Below are positions 1-9,430 of a stretch of 64,000 bases of DNA, piece by piece. This DNA is from Umbellularia californica (taxonomy: Eukaryota > Streptophyta > Magnoliopsida > Laurales > Lauraceae), in contig JAPQWN010000007.1 of the NCBI GenBank assembly GCA_028538565.1, positions 45,336,008-45,400,007 of the forward strand, read 5' to 3'. Position numbers and translations under genes: made by a program. Positions within the stretch are counted from its first letter, which is position 1; the number at the start of each line of letters is the position of its first letter. The notes under the pieces were generated by a model, which ran no database searches, was not told the origin of the DNA, and saw nothing but the letters and a program-made list of their open reading frames with translations.

Positions 1-810
1 CTGGTAGTTTGTCGCCCCAGTCTCTTTTGTGACTAGAGAGGATTTTCTTGAGAATTTTGCAGAGTGTCTTGTTGAAGGCTTCTGCTAGTCCGTTCGCTGC
101 TGGATTATATGGAGTCGAAGGACAACTTTGGATTTTGTACTTGTCGCAGAACCTGTAGAATCTGTGATCCCGGAATTATGGTCCGTTATCATGGACAAAT
201 CTTTTAGGTATGCCGAAGTGACAAATAATGTTGGTGCGCAGGAACTAAAGGACTGATGAGGTCTTCATTTCGTTGAGTGCAAATGCTTCTGACCACTTGG
301 AGAAATAATCCGTAGCGGCGAAGATGAAGCGATGACCTTTGCTTGATGGGGGAGAGATAGGACCTATGATGTCCATACCCCAGGCTTCGAAAGGCCTTGA
401 GATTGTTGTTGGATGTAGCCATTCTGGAGGCATGTGGATATAATCTTCGTGAATCTGGCATTTTTGGCAGTGCTTGGCAAATTGCATTGCATCAGCTACC
501 ATGGTAGGCCAATAGTAACCTAGCCTTTTTATCTGGTTGTAGAGCTTAGGGCCAGCCTGATGGGCTCCACAAAGACCAGCATCCACTTCTTTGAGGGTTT
601 CCTCAGCCTCTTATTGTGTCAAGCAGCGTAGGAGTACTCCGTTGAAGGATTTTCTGTAAAGTGCTTTTGAAGGTATATCCAAATGAAAGTTTGGGGCATG
701 TCTTTTGATGCTTACCCGTTCTTTTGGATCTTCAGGTAAGATTCCAAACATGATGTAATCAATGAACGGATCTCTCCAGTAGCCAATCGGAGGTTTGAGG
801 ATGGACATCT
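1..810 (-). pseudogene. Integrase of Tat copy 1 (broken, truncated by window edge)
   Basis: The minus strand encodes an N-terminal flank, a zinc-binding H2C2-type region (GAHQAGPKL, then CQKCQIH) and the first catalytic Asp in GMDIIGP near 410-420. The second-Asp region lies at about 170-190. In-frame stops occur at 611-613, 245-247 and 176-178; the equivalent positions in copy 2 read through in the last two cases, each explained by one Gln-to-stop change. The C-terminal part continues off the left edge. The intact-looking counterpart is at 22197-23300. An active integrase would insert element cDNA into nuclear DNA; this one cannot be translated whole. Confidence 0.85.
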
Positions 811-1423
811 GACTTCCGACCACTTGGTGGCATTCAGCAACTGCTTGGTGTGTGTTGAGAGGAGGGAGAATCCTTCTTTGACACACTATGATTTGCATGT
901 TTCCCCTTCTTGGATTGCCATGGATGCGGCAAGTCCAGCCAGGGCATCTGCACGGATGTTTCCACCTCTGAGGATGTGGGTGATGTGACAGATGTTGAAT
1001 TTTTGTCGAAGCGACTGCCCTTATTGTAGTAAGGTAGCAAGTCAGGCTTCCTGACTTCATATTTCTGATTCATCTGGTTGACGATCAGTTGAGAGTCCCC
1101 AAAAGCTTCCAACATAGTGATGCCGGATTCGAGGGCGAGTTCCAATCCTATAATCAGGGCTTGTTACTCAGTTGCATTGTTTGAACATGGTTCCAGTAGC
1201 GAGAAGGCGTGTGGACTCATGTATTTGTCGGGGCTGACAAAGAGGATGCCGATTCCCGATATTTGTTTTCCTTTTTCATTGTCCTGGTTGCACCGTCAAA
1301 GTACATGTCCTAGGAGGCATTTGATGAGGAAGTTTCCTCATTGTAGACAGATTCGTCTGGGAGATCATCCCTGAGTGGAGAATCTTTAGGCAATGGATGC
1401 TCTGCGAGAAAGTCTGCTAGAGC
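811..1423 (-). pseudogene. Second (archaeal-type) RNase H domain of Tat copy 1
   Basis: On the minus strand a fragment with YFDGAT (near 1300) is followed, after frame disruption, by LIIGLELALESGI and FGDSQLIVNQ (about 1090-1170). The pattern DG at the start, an acidic residue in the ELALE helix and GDSQL is that of RNase H type RVT_3. In plants an extra RNase H between the RT-associated one and integrase marks the Tat lineage. The frame changes at least twice and stops interrupt it, so it is dead. Domain edges are approximate. Confidence 0.7.
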
Positions 1424-1849
1424 TTATCCTTTGATCGTTTTTTGTGGTACATACTTAATATCAAACTGTGATAAAAGGATGGACCATTTTGCCAGTCGGG
1501 CATTGAGAGAACCTGCCTTTGTGACAAGGACCTTTAGGAGGTTGATCCTCGAAATCAGGTAAACTGTATTCGACAGCAGATAGTGACGCGGCTTTTGTAC
1601 AGCGAACATCACTGCAAGGCATTCTTTTTCGACTGGGGAGTAGCAATGCTCTGCGCCTACCAACATGCGGCTAAGGTAATATAGAGCAGCTTCTTTTCCG
1701 TCGTCGTTTTCTTGTGCGAGCAGAGCACCCAAAGAATTGAGAGCTCTTGTGTACAAGATAAATGGTTTTCCAGTTGTGGGGGCAGCCAGTACTGGAGGTT
1801 TGGTGAGGTATGCTTTGATGTCTTGAAATGCATTTTTACATTCAGCATT
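1424..1849 (-). pseudogene. RT-associated RNase H domain of Tat copy 1
   Basis: The minus strand encodes SLGALLAQENDDGKE, then YSPVEKECLAVMFAVQK and a tail LSQFDIKYVPQKTIKG. These fit the RNase H that follows reverse transcriptase in Ty3/gypsy pol. The segment is cut by a stop at 1850-1852 just after the RT (a TGA where the family usually has Trp) and by another at 1424-1426 (TAA after KTIKG), so it is separated from its neighbours by point nonsense changes only. Confidence 0.8.
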
Positions 1850-2911
1850 TCAGACAAAGTCTACGCCTTTCTTCATCAAGCGAGAGAATGGACGGCATTT
1901 CCCTGATAGATTGGAGATGAATCGTCGAATGTAGGCCAACCTTCTTTGAAGCCCTTTTAATTCTCTTAGGGTTATGGGAGATGGCATTTCCAGGATAGCC
2001 TTGACTTTGGTGGGGTCAAGCTCTATTCCAGCTTTACATACTATGAGTCCGAGAAACTTACCCGATGAGACACCAAAGAAGTACTTTAGTGGATTCATCC
2101 GCAATTTGTGTTTGCGAAGTCGGAGGAAGACTTCTCGAAGATCTTCGAGATGGTCTTCTTTTCTTCTGCTTTTGATGGCGAGGTCGTCAACATAGCATTC
2201 GACCGTCTTGTGTTGCATATCTTGGAATATTTTCATCATAGCCCTCTGATATGTTGCACCTGCATTTTTCAGACCAAACGGCGTAACAGTGTAGCAATAC
2301 ACACCGAATGGTGTCCGAAATGATGTATGCCTTTCATCTTCAGGATGCATCTTTATCTGATTGTAGCCAGAGAATCCATCCATGAATGTCATTCGCTCGA
2401 ACCCATAGGTGTTGTCAATCATCACCTTTGGTATGCGGAGCGGAAATTCATCTTTAGGACATGCATTATTCAGGTCTCTGTAGTCGATACAGACCCTTAT
2501 CTGCCCATTTTTCTTTGTCACGGGGACGGTGTTGGCTAACCATTAAGGATGCTGTTCCTCGCGGATGAAGCCAACGTTTTTGAGTTTCTGAACTTCTTGT
2601 TCAATTTTGTCCATCACGTCGGGACGGAATCTTCTTTGGCCTTGTTTGATAGGCTTGATTTCTTTTTGCAAGTTGAGCTTGTGGACTGCTACTTTGGGAT
2701 CTAAGCCATGCATTTCAGCATAAGACCATGCAAAGCAATCAACGAACTCGCGAAGAAGAGAGATATACTCGGGTAACTCACTATCCTTTATATCCTTGCT
2801 TATGAATACAGGACGTGGGTTATCAGTTGTTCCCAAGTTTATCTTTTGAATAGGGTCTTCTGTCGGAAGGTTTGAAGGTGGTTCCTCCACAGTATTTTCG
2901 GAGGCTTCCAA
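1850..2911 (-). pseudogene. Reverse transcriptase of Tat copy 1 (broken by a stop)
   Basis: The N-terminal half (2911-2543) has the fingers region with FRPDVMDKIEQEVQKL. After an in-frame TAA at 2543-2545 the frame continues with KKNGQIRVCIDYRDLN, FPLRIPKVMID, FMDGFSGYNQIKM, TPFGLKNAGATYQR and the catalytic YVDD box (2183-2194). Spacing is normal for Ty3/gypsy RT, and the catalytic aspartates are present. This is the only RT of the Tat family in the window, because copy 2 has lost this block. The TAA is one base from a Glu codon. Confidence 0.9.
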
Positions 2912-3937
2912 CTCAACAAGACCTTCTGGAGTGCCAGAGAAATTTTCAGACTGAGGCTCTGTTTCTGTCTATGGATCTTCTTGATCAGTGTCCTTCTCAA
3001 GACTCGCAATGAGATGGTCCCAATCATTTGCTGGAATTGGGTTGAAGTAGGGTACTTCTTTTGGAGACGATGGTTCTTCTGGGACAGAGAACCGCTCGTC
3101 TATGTCATCGGGTAATTCCTCTTTATTATCAGAGAAATATACCAATTGGAGGAGCTTTCTGGATTTTTGACGAGTAACTCCTCAAAGAGATATCCAGGGA
3201 TATCAATGTCTTCATGAGATGTTGAGGCTTGGTCGGTAAAACAACTTTGCAGCCATGGTGTCAACGGTCTCATAGGAGCGGTAGGATCATACCCCAACAC
3301 ATATGAAGACTTGCCTTTGTGAAGGTGGATTTTCCAATCTTCTTGTTGACTTTTGGTCAGGGTGTGTTCCAATGGTGTAAGAATACCATGACCACCTCCC
3401 AAACCAGTCGGATTTTGAGCGTCGTAGCCCATTTTCTTCATGATAGCTTGTGCCATTGGACTATACAAGGATAGCTGAAGCATACCTTCATTTTGGAAAG
3501 GTTCAAGCAGAGAGTCCAGTGGAGATGCTCCCGATCTGTGGAAGACGATTGTTCTTTCTTCTGGCAAAGTTGCCGGAATAACAAAGGAAGCAGACGTAGG
3601 GTCTTCTATGTCTGCAGGTGTCTCCAATGGATTGAGAGCGGGCTGATCTCGCTGAGTATCAGCTTGGCTCGATGCTGTGTCATCTTCTGGCTCTGACTCT
3701 GAGTCTGTGTCATGCATAATAGACACAAAGGAGACAGTGAACTTGCCCCCAGCCTTTTGTTTTGTCTTCTTTACTTTGGTAGTGATTACCAGAGGCTTTG
3801 GAGATTTGAAGGAGACAACGAAGGGAGCTTGACCGCTTACTTCGTGTTTGCTGAAGAGCCTTGCCTTTATCTTTCTGGAGACTGTCGGCAAAGTATATTA
3901 TTTTTTCCTCTTGTTCTTCTTTTCCATCTTTATACAT
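2912..3937 (-). pseudogene. Protease-RT linker with G-patch-like motif, Tat copy 1
   Basis: On the minus strand an acidic Ser/Glu/Asp-rich stretch (SVSFVSIMHDTDSESEPED region) leads to AIMKKMGYDAQNPTGLGGG near 3380-3460. The glycine pattern resembles a G-patch, which is reported between protease and RT in some Tat-type elements and may bind nucleic acid. The region is open from 3891 to 3100, then changes frame before RT. A homologous linker is at 23328-24000 in copy 2. G-patch is a tentative name based on glycine spacing only. Confidence 0.6.
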
Positions 3938-4387
3938 TTAAGCATCTGCAAAATGGACATCTCTGCCTTTGAAGGGCTTTTTGTCTGCCAACACTCGATG
4001 TATCAAGCCGTTGTTGCCAACGAACTTGATGCACTGATGTAGAGTTGAAGGGACGACACCATTGTCATGTATCCAGGGGCATCCAAGGAGTATATTGTAG
4101 CATGAAGGTGTCCTTATTGCATACACAGTGACTTCAGAAATAAGATTACCGATTTGCAATTTGAACCTGATTTTGCAGATAGGCCTTTGAGCGCTACCAT
4201 CATATTCGAAGATGGATACAGACGTGTGACTCAGCTTGCTAGGTGGGATGCCCAGCTCTTCGAGTGCCGAAGTAGAAATGAGGTTGAGTGCATAACCTGG
4301 ATCGATCTGAACTCTGTGTACTGGCATTTCTTTGACGTACCCCGTAAAGTACAAGGGTCGGTCGGCTTTGTTTTGACGATCTCCCAA
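3938..4387 (-). pseudogene. Aspartic protease region of Tat copy 1
   Basis: The minus-strand product contains HRVQIDPGYALNLIS, a retropepsin-like active-site D-x-G loop (DPG), followed by ILLGCPWIHDNGVV, which fits the C-terminal strand of this protease type. The frame starts directly after the deletion junction near 4352, so protease is now out of frame with the upstream gag frame, which ends at 4231. Processing of a Gag-Pol precursor is therefore unlikely from this copy. Confidence 0.75.
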
Positions 4388-6881
4388 TTTTCATCATCTA
4401 GGAGATCGGGATGCACCCATATAGGTTGTCCATCTGATGTTGGATATGGAACCAATTCTTGGGACGCTTGAGCCATTTTTATCACCTTAAATGAAGTAGT
4501 GATCTTCTCCTTTGGTGACTTTGAAGTTTGCCGACATGACACCATGTTGACAGAGGCGGGGCCATAGTTTTTATCAAAGGTTATGACTTCGTTTTTCCAC
4601 ATCTCATTGATCTTCTCTCTCACAACGAAGCATTGATTGAGAGGATGTGAGATCATCTGATGGTATGGACAGTATCGGGGATCATTGGTTTTGCCAACAT
4701 ATCCCGGTCTTTTGGGCTCTGGCAAAATGAGTTTGCCATTTGCCAGGAGAGCCTCAAAGAGTTCTTCAACATCTTCACCGAATGGATATTTCTTTTCTAC
4801 ACGTTCTTTGAAGGCATCAGAGAGTTCAGGCCTGTTACCTGCAGTTTTGTTTTCAGGTTTCTTTGGTTGCTGAGGAGCTGACTTAGTCTGCACATTGAGA
4901 ACCTCCTTTTTCTTTGGTTTTGAGGTTGTAACAGCAGTCGGCTCTTTCTTTGATGATTTCTGACTGTTGAGGTCTTTGATCACCATTTCAGCTTCCATGG
5001 AAGCTTCGAGGAGTTCCCCCGGGTTCTTTGATTTGTTGCCGATGATCATGGAGCGAATTTTTGCTCTGATATTGTTACGGCAGATGTCGACTAGCGACGC
5101 TTGTGGCAGTACATCTGAGCATTTGTACGCCATTGCTTTCCATTTGTGAATGAAGTCGTATGTTGACTCATTCTCTCCCTGTTTTAAGCTGCAGAGTTGA
5201 GCCATAGTAACAGGATGATCCTCACCTTGGAAGTGGGTTAGGAAGCGTGTCTCCTGCATAGCCCAGTTTTGGATAGAGTTCTCCGGCAGAGTGGAGTACC
5301 AATCAAAGGCTATACCTTTTAGGGTACTTGCAAAGAGGCGAATCTTGAGGGCATCTTGATCCGCAATAGCTCCCGTCAGGAGCTTGAAATGGATGACATG
5401 TTGTCTGGCTGAACCTTTCCTAGTATATGTTTGGAGAGTAGGTTGTTTGAATTTTGCAGGGAATGGAACCGAGTCCATCCATAAAGGGTAGGGTGGCTTG
5501 ATCCCATGCTCCTTCATTGTATCCTCTTCTTTTGCTTTTGCGAGGATATCGTCCATGTCCTTTTTGGTCAGAGTGAGAGACTCATTGTTTTCATTGCCTT
5601 CATCATCTTCATGATTCGGAGGGTCTTGGTTGTTAGGTGGTGGATGCTGTAGAGTGAGAATAAGGTTTTCCATCAGAGCCTCAATTCTCTGTTGACCTTG
5701 CTCCAACTGCTGGATGCGTGCAGTTACGTCATCATGCGGTGGAGGCTGCTCAGAACTTGTAGCCAAGACGGTCATCCCTCGGGAGTCGAATGAAGAAATC
5801 GTCTTGGTGACTGAGCTGGGGCTCATTCTTCTGGATGAAGAATCTGAGGAGTGGTTACTCTGGTGTTCTTGGCTTGGAGGAGTGGAAGATTCTTCCAGAT
5901 GTGTTCTTGTTCGAGAGACGCTGCGAGTCACTGGACGTCTAACACTGATTTTGGTTGCTGACTTCTGGCATTTTCTGGTTTTGCCAACCATATGGATAGC
6001 AATGAATTGGTCGGGTCTTTCTTTTTCGACTCATTTGTTTGAGACATGGAGAGTAGAACGCTGGGTTTTTTTATTTTCTCAAGTCTCTTTTGTCGATATA
6101 CAGTGCGGCGACGCATACGACTAGTAATTTGAGCTTCAGTCAGCTCTGGCTGGGCTCTGGAGATGTTGGATGTAGTCCCTCGTGCGCAGCAGCCGAGTTT
6201 GTCTTCTTTGAAGCTGGGCAAGGACAGATTCTGGACGCTGTCGTTTGTCTGTCGCAATGAAGACTTGAATTTTGCGAGCTCGGCCCCTGTTGAGATGAAG
6301 GGTCGACTCGCGGGAGTGCAGGCTTCAGCATGTTTTTGCATAGGCCTAACGATACAAGATTTGATTTTGGGCTTGTAGGAGCAAGCCGGCTCATGATGAT
6401 TTTGTTTGTTTTTTTGGGTGAGGTTAGGTTTCTCCTCTTTCATGTAAGAGAGAGGGTAGAATTGATTCTCCTTGAGAGGGGCCAGGTATGCTGGCTTTGC
6501 AGATGTTCGGGACCTCCGTTGCTTTGGTGAAGATCTTGGGGACTAAGTTTTGGTGTAAACTTGGTTTCTTGTGGGTTGAGGCTTCGTGGGAACGCCACGG
6601 GCTTCAGGCTTCTTGGTGTTCGCCCTTTGTGCCATTTTAGTGACACGTTGCGGGGTGGTTTTCTGCTTCTTGGCAGGTACAGTGTCTACTGCGGGAAGTG
6701 GGAATGGTCCCAGCAATCCGAAGACGATGGTCCAGGGAGTTGAAGTTGACTCGGTGTCTGGAGAGTTGTCGAGGGAGATGACGCTTCTGCAACTGGTAGG
6801 GTGCTTATGCTTGTTTTATTTATCTTGAAGCATAAGCAGGTACTTGTTTTCATCGAAAGTGATGGTCAATGAAGTTGCCAT
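4388..6881 (-). pseudogene. Gag region of Tat copy 1 (several breaks)
   Basis: The likely start is the ATG at 6881 (MATSLTITFDENKY), matching the ATG at 28622 of copy 2. The frame meets a TAA soon after, then a TAG near 6545 shared with copy 2, then continues from 6443. A frameshift in a T-run near 6065 moves it to the frame open from 5991 down to 4231. The core retrotransposon-gag domain is at about 5100-5450, with SARQHVIHFKLLTG, FASTLKGIAFDWYSTLP and FLTHFQGEDHPVTMAQL. A cysteine/histidine stretch CPYHQMISHPLNQC lies near 4640-4690. Lys/Pro-rich linkers surround these. Gag normally forms the particle shell. Confidence 0.85.
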
Positions 6882-7249
6882 TGTTAGTTTTGGAAAACTT
6901 TTGATACAAGACCAAATCCATTAGTAATCACAAGAATATGACGATCATAAATGGAGAACCACTATGTTTTTGGCTTTTCAAATCACTTGAGGGGACATGG
7001 CCCAGCCCAAGGATGATGAAGAAGGCAAAAAGCCATAGAGGATACAATTGTTCTAGAATGCAAGTATGGTAGGCTCAGAGCGAGCGTTCCAGTGACTGCT
7101 AGAAGCAATTGTAGACCTTAATTCAAATTACCGAGAAACAAGGCTCACTCGAGATAAAATGATATAAGATTGGAGATACAAATGTGTCGGTCGAGAATAC
7201 AGTAGACCCGAAAGGGCGTACTAGCACTGCTAGGCACAAATGTTGCAAA

Positions 7250-8590
7250 TCGCATCCTTGGAAAGGACACGAGAAGGGATTTTTTGAAAGGTCAAATTTG
7301 GATTCATAAAGGAGAGCAAATGGTATTCCAATCCGAACCACAACTCAACATTTCTGCGAGCGTTAAATCCGAAAAGGAAGAAGCCAAGATTTCTCGGATG
7401 TGAATCCAGATGTGACGGAAGTTTTTTTTTTTGAAAGGTCAAGATTAAATTCATCAAAGAGAGCAAATGTTATTCCAATCCGAACCACAACTCAACATTT
7501 CTGCGAGCGTTAAATCCGAAAGGGAAAGAACCAAAATTTCTCGATTCTAAATCGAAAAGTGACGGAAGTGTTTTTTTGAAAGGTCAAGATTGAATTCATC
7601 AAAGAGAGCAAATGGTATTCCAATCCGAACCATAACTCAACATTTCTGTGAGCGTTAAATCCAAAAGGGAAAGAACCAAAATTTCTCGATTCTAAATCCA
7701 AAAGTGACGGAAGTGTTTTTTTTAGAGGTCAAGATTGAATTCATCAAAGAGACCAAATGGTATTCCAATCCGAACCACAACTCAACATTTCTGCGAGCGT
7801 TAAATCCGAAAGGGAAATGACCAAAATTTCTCGATTCTAAATCCAAAAGTGACGGAAGTGTTTTCTTGAAAGGTCAAGATTGAATTCATCAAAGAGAGCA
7901 AATGGTATTCCAATCCGAACCACAACTCAACATTTCTGTGAGCGTTAAATCCGAAAGGGAAAGAACCAAAATTTCTCGATTCTAAATCCAATAGTGACGG
8001 AAATGTTTTTTTGAGAGGTCAAGATTGAATTCATCGAAGAGACCAAATGGTATTCCAATCCGAACCATAACTCAACATTTCTGCGAGCGTTAAATCCGAA
8101 AGGGAAAGAACCAAAATTTCTCGATTCTAAATCCAAAAGTGACGGAAGTGTTTTTTTGAAAGGTCAAGATTGAATTCATCAAAGAGAGCAAATGGTATTC
8201 CAATCCAAACCACAACTCAACATTTCTGTGAGCGTTAAATCCGAAAGGGAAAGAACCAAAATTTCTCGATTCTAAATCCAAAAGTGACGGAAGTGTTTTT
8301 TTGAGAGGTCAAGATTGAATTCATGAAAGAGACCAAATGGTATTCCAATCCGAACCACAACTCAACATTTCTGCGAGCGTTAAATCCGAAAGGGAAAGAA
8401 CGAAAATTTCTCGATTCTAAATCCAAAAGTGACGGAAGTGTTTTTTTTTTTTTTTTTTTTGAAGGTTTAAGATTGAATTCATCAAAGAGAGCAAATGGTG
8501 TTCCAATCCGAACCACAACTCAACATTTCTGTGAGCGTTAAATCCGAAAGGGAAAGAACCAAAATTTCTCAATTCTGAACTCAAAAATTG
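7250..8590 (-). repeat. 145-bp tandem array, nine units
   Basis: The landmark CAATCCGAACC recurs at about 7330, 7475, 7620, 7765, 7910, 8055, 8200, 8345 and 8503. The period is 145 bp, except the last step, which is stretched by a long T-run at 8442-8460. The first unit is a diverged variant also seen in copy 2. Six consecutive units alternate between two subtypes, giving a 290-bp dimer. Each unit carries a T-tract followed by GAAAGGTCAAGATTGAATTC. A 63-codon open frame recurs in each unit, but 145 is not a multiple of three, so these are not one protein. Confidence 0.95.
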
Positions 8591-8964
8591 AAGAAATTTT
8601 TGTTTTGAAATGCACCTATGTTTTCAATTCGATCTTATGAAACCTTAGTAGATAGATCAGCCCCCAGGTAAGGGTATGATTACTTAATGAACCCGTTTGA
8701 AGGACCCTTGCCTCGAACAGTCAAGCTGTCTCCACACTCTGGACAAGGCTTTTCTTAAATCCACTTTAGTGAAAGAGGGCAATTGGTGCAACCTTAGTGT
8801 TTTTTTTTTGAAAGGTTTCTAATGAACTCGTCAAAGAGAACAAGTGGTGCTCCAATCCGAACCATAACTCAACATTTCTGCGAGCGTTAAATCCGAAAAG
8901 GAAAGAACCAAAGTTTCTTTGTGAATTTGAATTCAAAAGAAGATTTTTTTTTTGAAGTTATATA

Positions 8965-9290
8965 TATTTTTTTCAATCTCAATTGGACTCATCAAAGAGA
9001 AAAGATGGCCCAATCCCTAATATGAACGATAGCTGCAAACATTTCTGTGAGCTTTCAAGTTCGAAGAGGGAAGGATCAAAGTTTCTCAAAGTTGAGTTTT
9101 TAAGAAAAAGAGATCATTTTGTTTGAAAGAATAAATTTTTTTGAAATCTCAATTGGACTCATCAAAGAGAAAAGATGGCCCAATCCCCGATATGAACGAT
9201 AGCTGCAAACATTTCTGTGAGCTATCAAGTTCGAAGAGGGAAGGATCAAAGTTTCTCAAAGTTGAATCTAAGAAAAGAGATCATTTTTTT
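8965..9290 (-). repeat. Pair of about 165-bp leader repeats
   Basis: Two near-identical units begin with AATCTCAATTGGACTCATC at about 8973 and 9141. They share ATGAACGATAGCTGCAAAC and AAGTTCGAAGAGGGAAGG. They are distant relatives of the 145-bp unit: both have a T-run, a CATCAAAGAG motif, CATTTCTGTGAG and AAGTTTCTC in the same order. The same pair occurs in copy 2 at about 29714-30010. Confidence 0.8.
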
Positions 9291-9406
9291 GAAGTGAGAA
9301 AGAACAATTGAAATCCCATCTCATGTTTATTTTTAGATGCAAGATGCAACATAGGCCACCAACTAGAAAGGAGCGAAGGGATCAAAGCATCACGTTCTCA
9401 AGTCAA

Positions 9407-9430
9407 CGTGTCCCACCGGGTGTGCCAACT
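9407..9430 (-). other. Primer-binding site of Tat copy 1
   Basis: Directly inside the LTR the minus strand reads AGTTGGCACACCCGGTGGGA. Tat-type plant elements commonly carry a PBS starting TTGGCAC or TTGGCGC and containing CCGGTGGGA. Its position next to the LTR end at 9431 fixes the element's orientation as minus. Confidence 0.75.

Larger units (their letters stand above)
6882..9406 (-). other. Untranslated leader of Tat copy 1
   Basis: This is the stretch between PBS and gag on the minus strand. It holds no credible gene. It contains the 145-bp array (7250-8590), a spacer with another related unit near 8810-8930, and a pair of about 165-bp units (8965-9290). It aligns by eye with 28623-30152 of copy 2, which is shorter because it has far fewer 145-bp units. 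Leaders carrying tandem repeats are known from Tat-type elements. Confidence 0.75.

Noticed and set aside
7510..8516. Series of 63-codon open frames, one every 145 bp, with similar Phe-rich products
   Set aside because: They arise because the same repeat unit is open in one frame over about 190 bases. The unit is not a multiple of three, so frames shift from unit to unit, and copy 2 has only one or two. Not genes.
7250..8590. Possible CRISPR-like array
   Set aside because: Units are 145 bp and contiguous without unique spacers, there are no cas genes, and the context is a plant retrotransposon leader.
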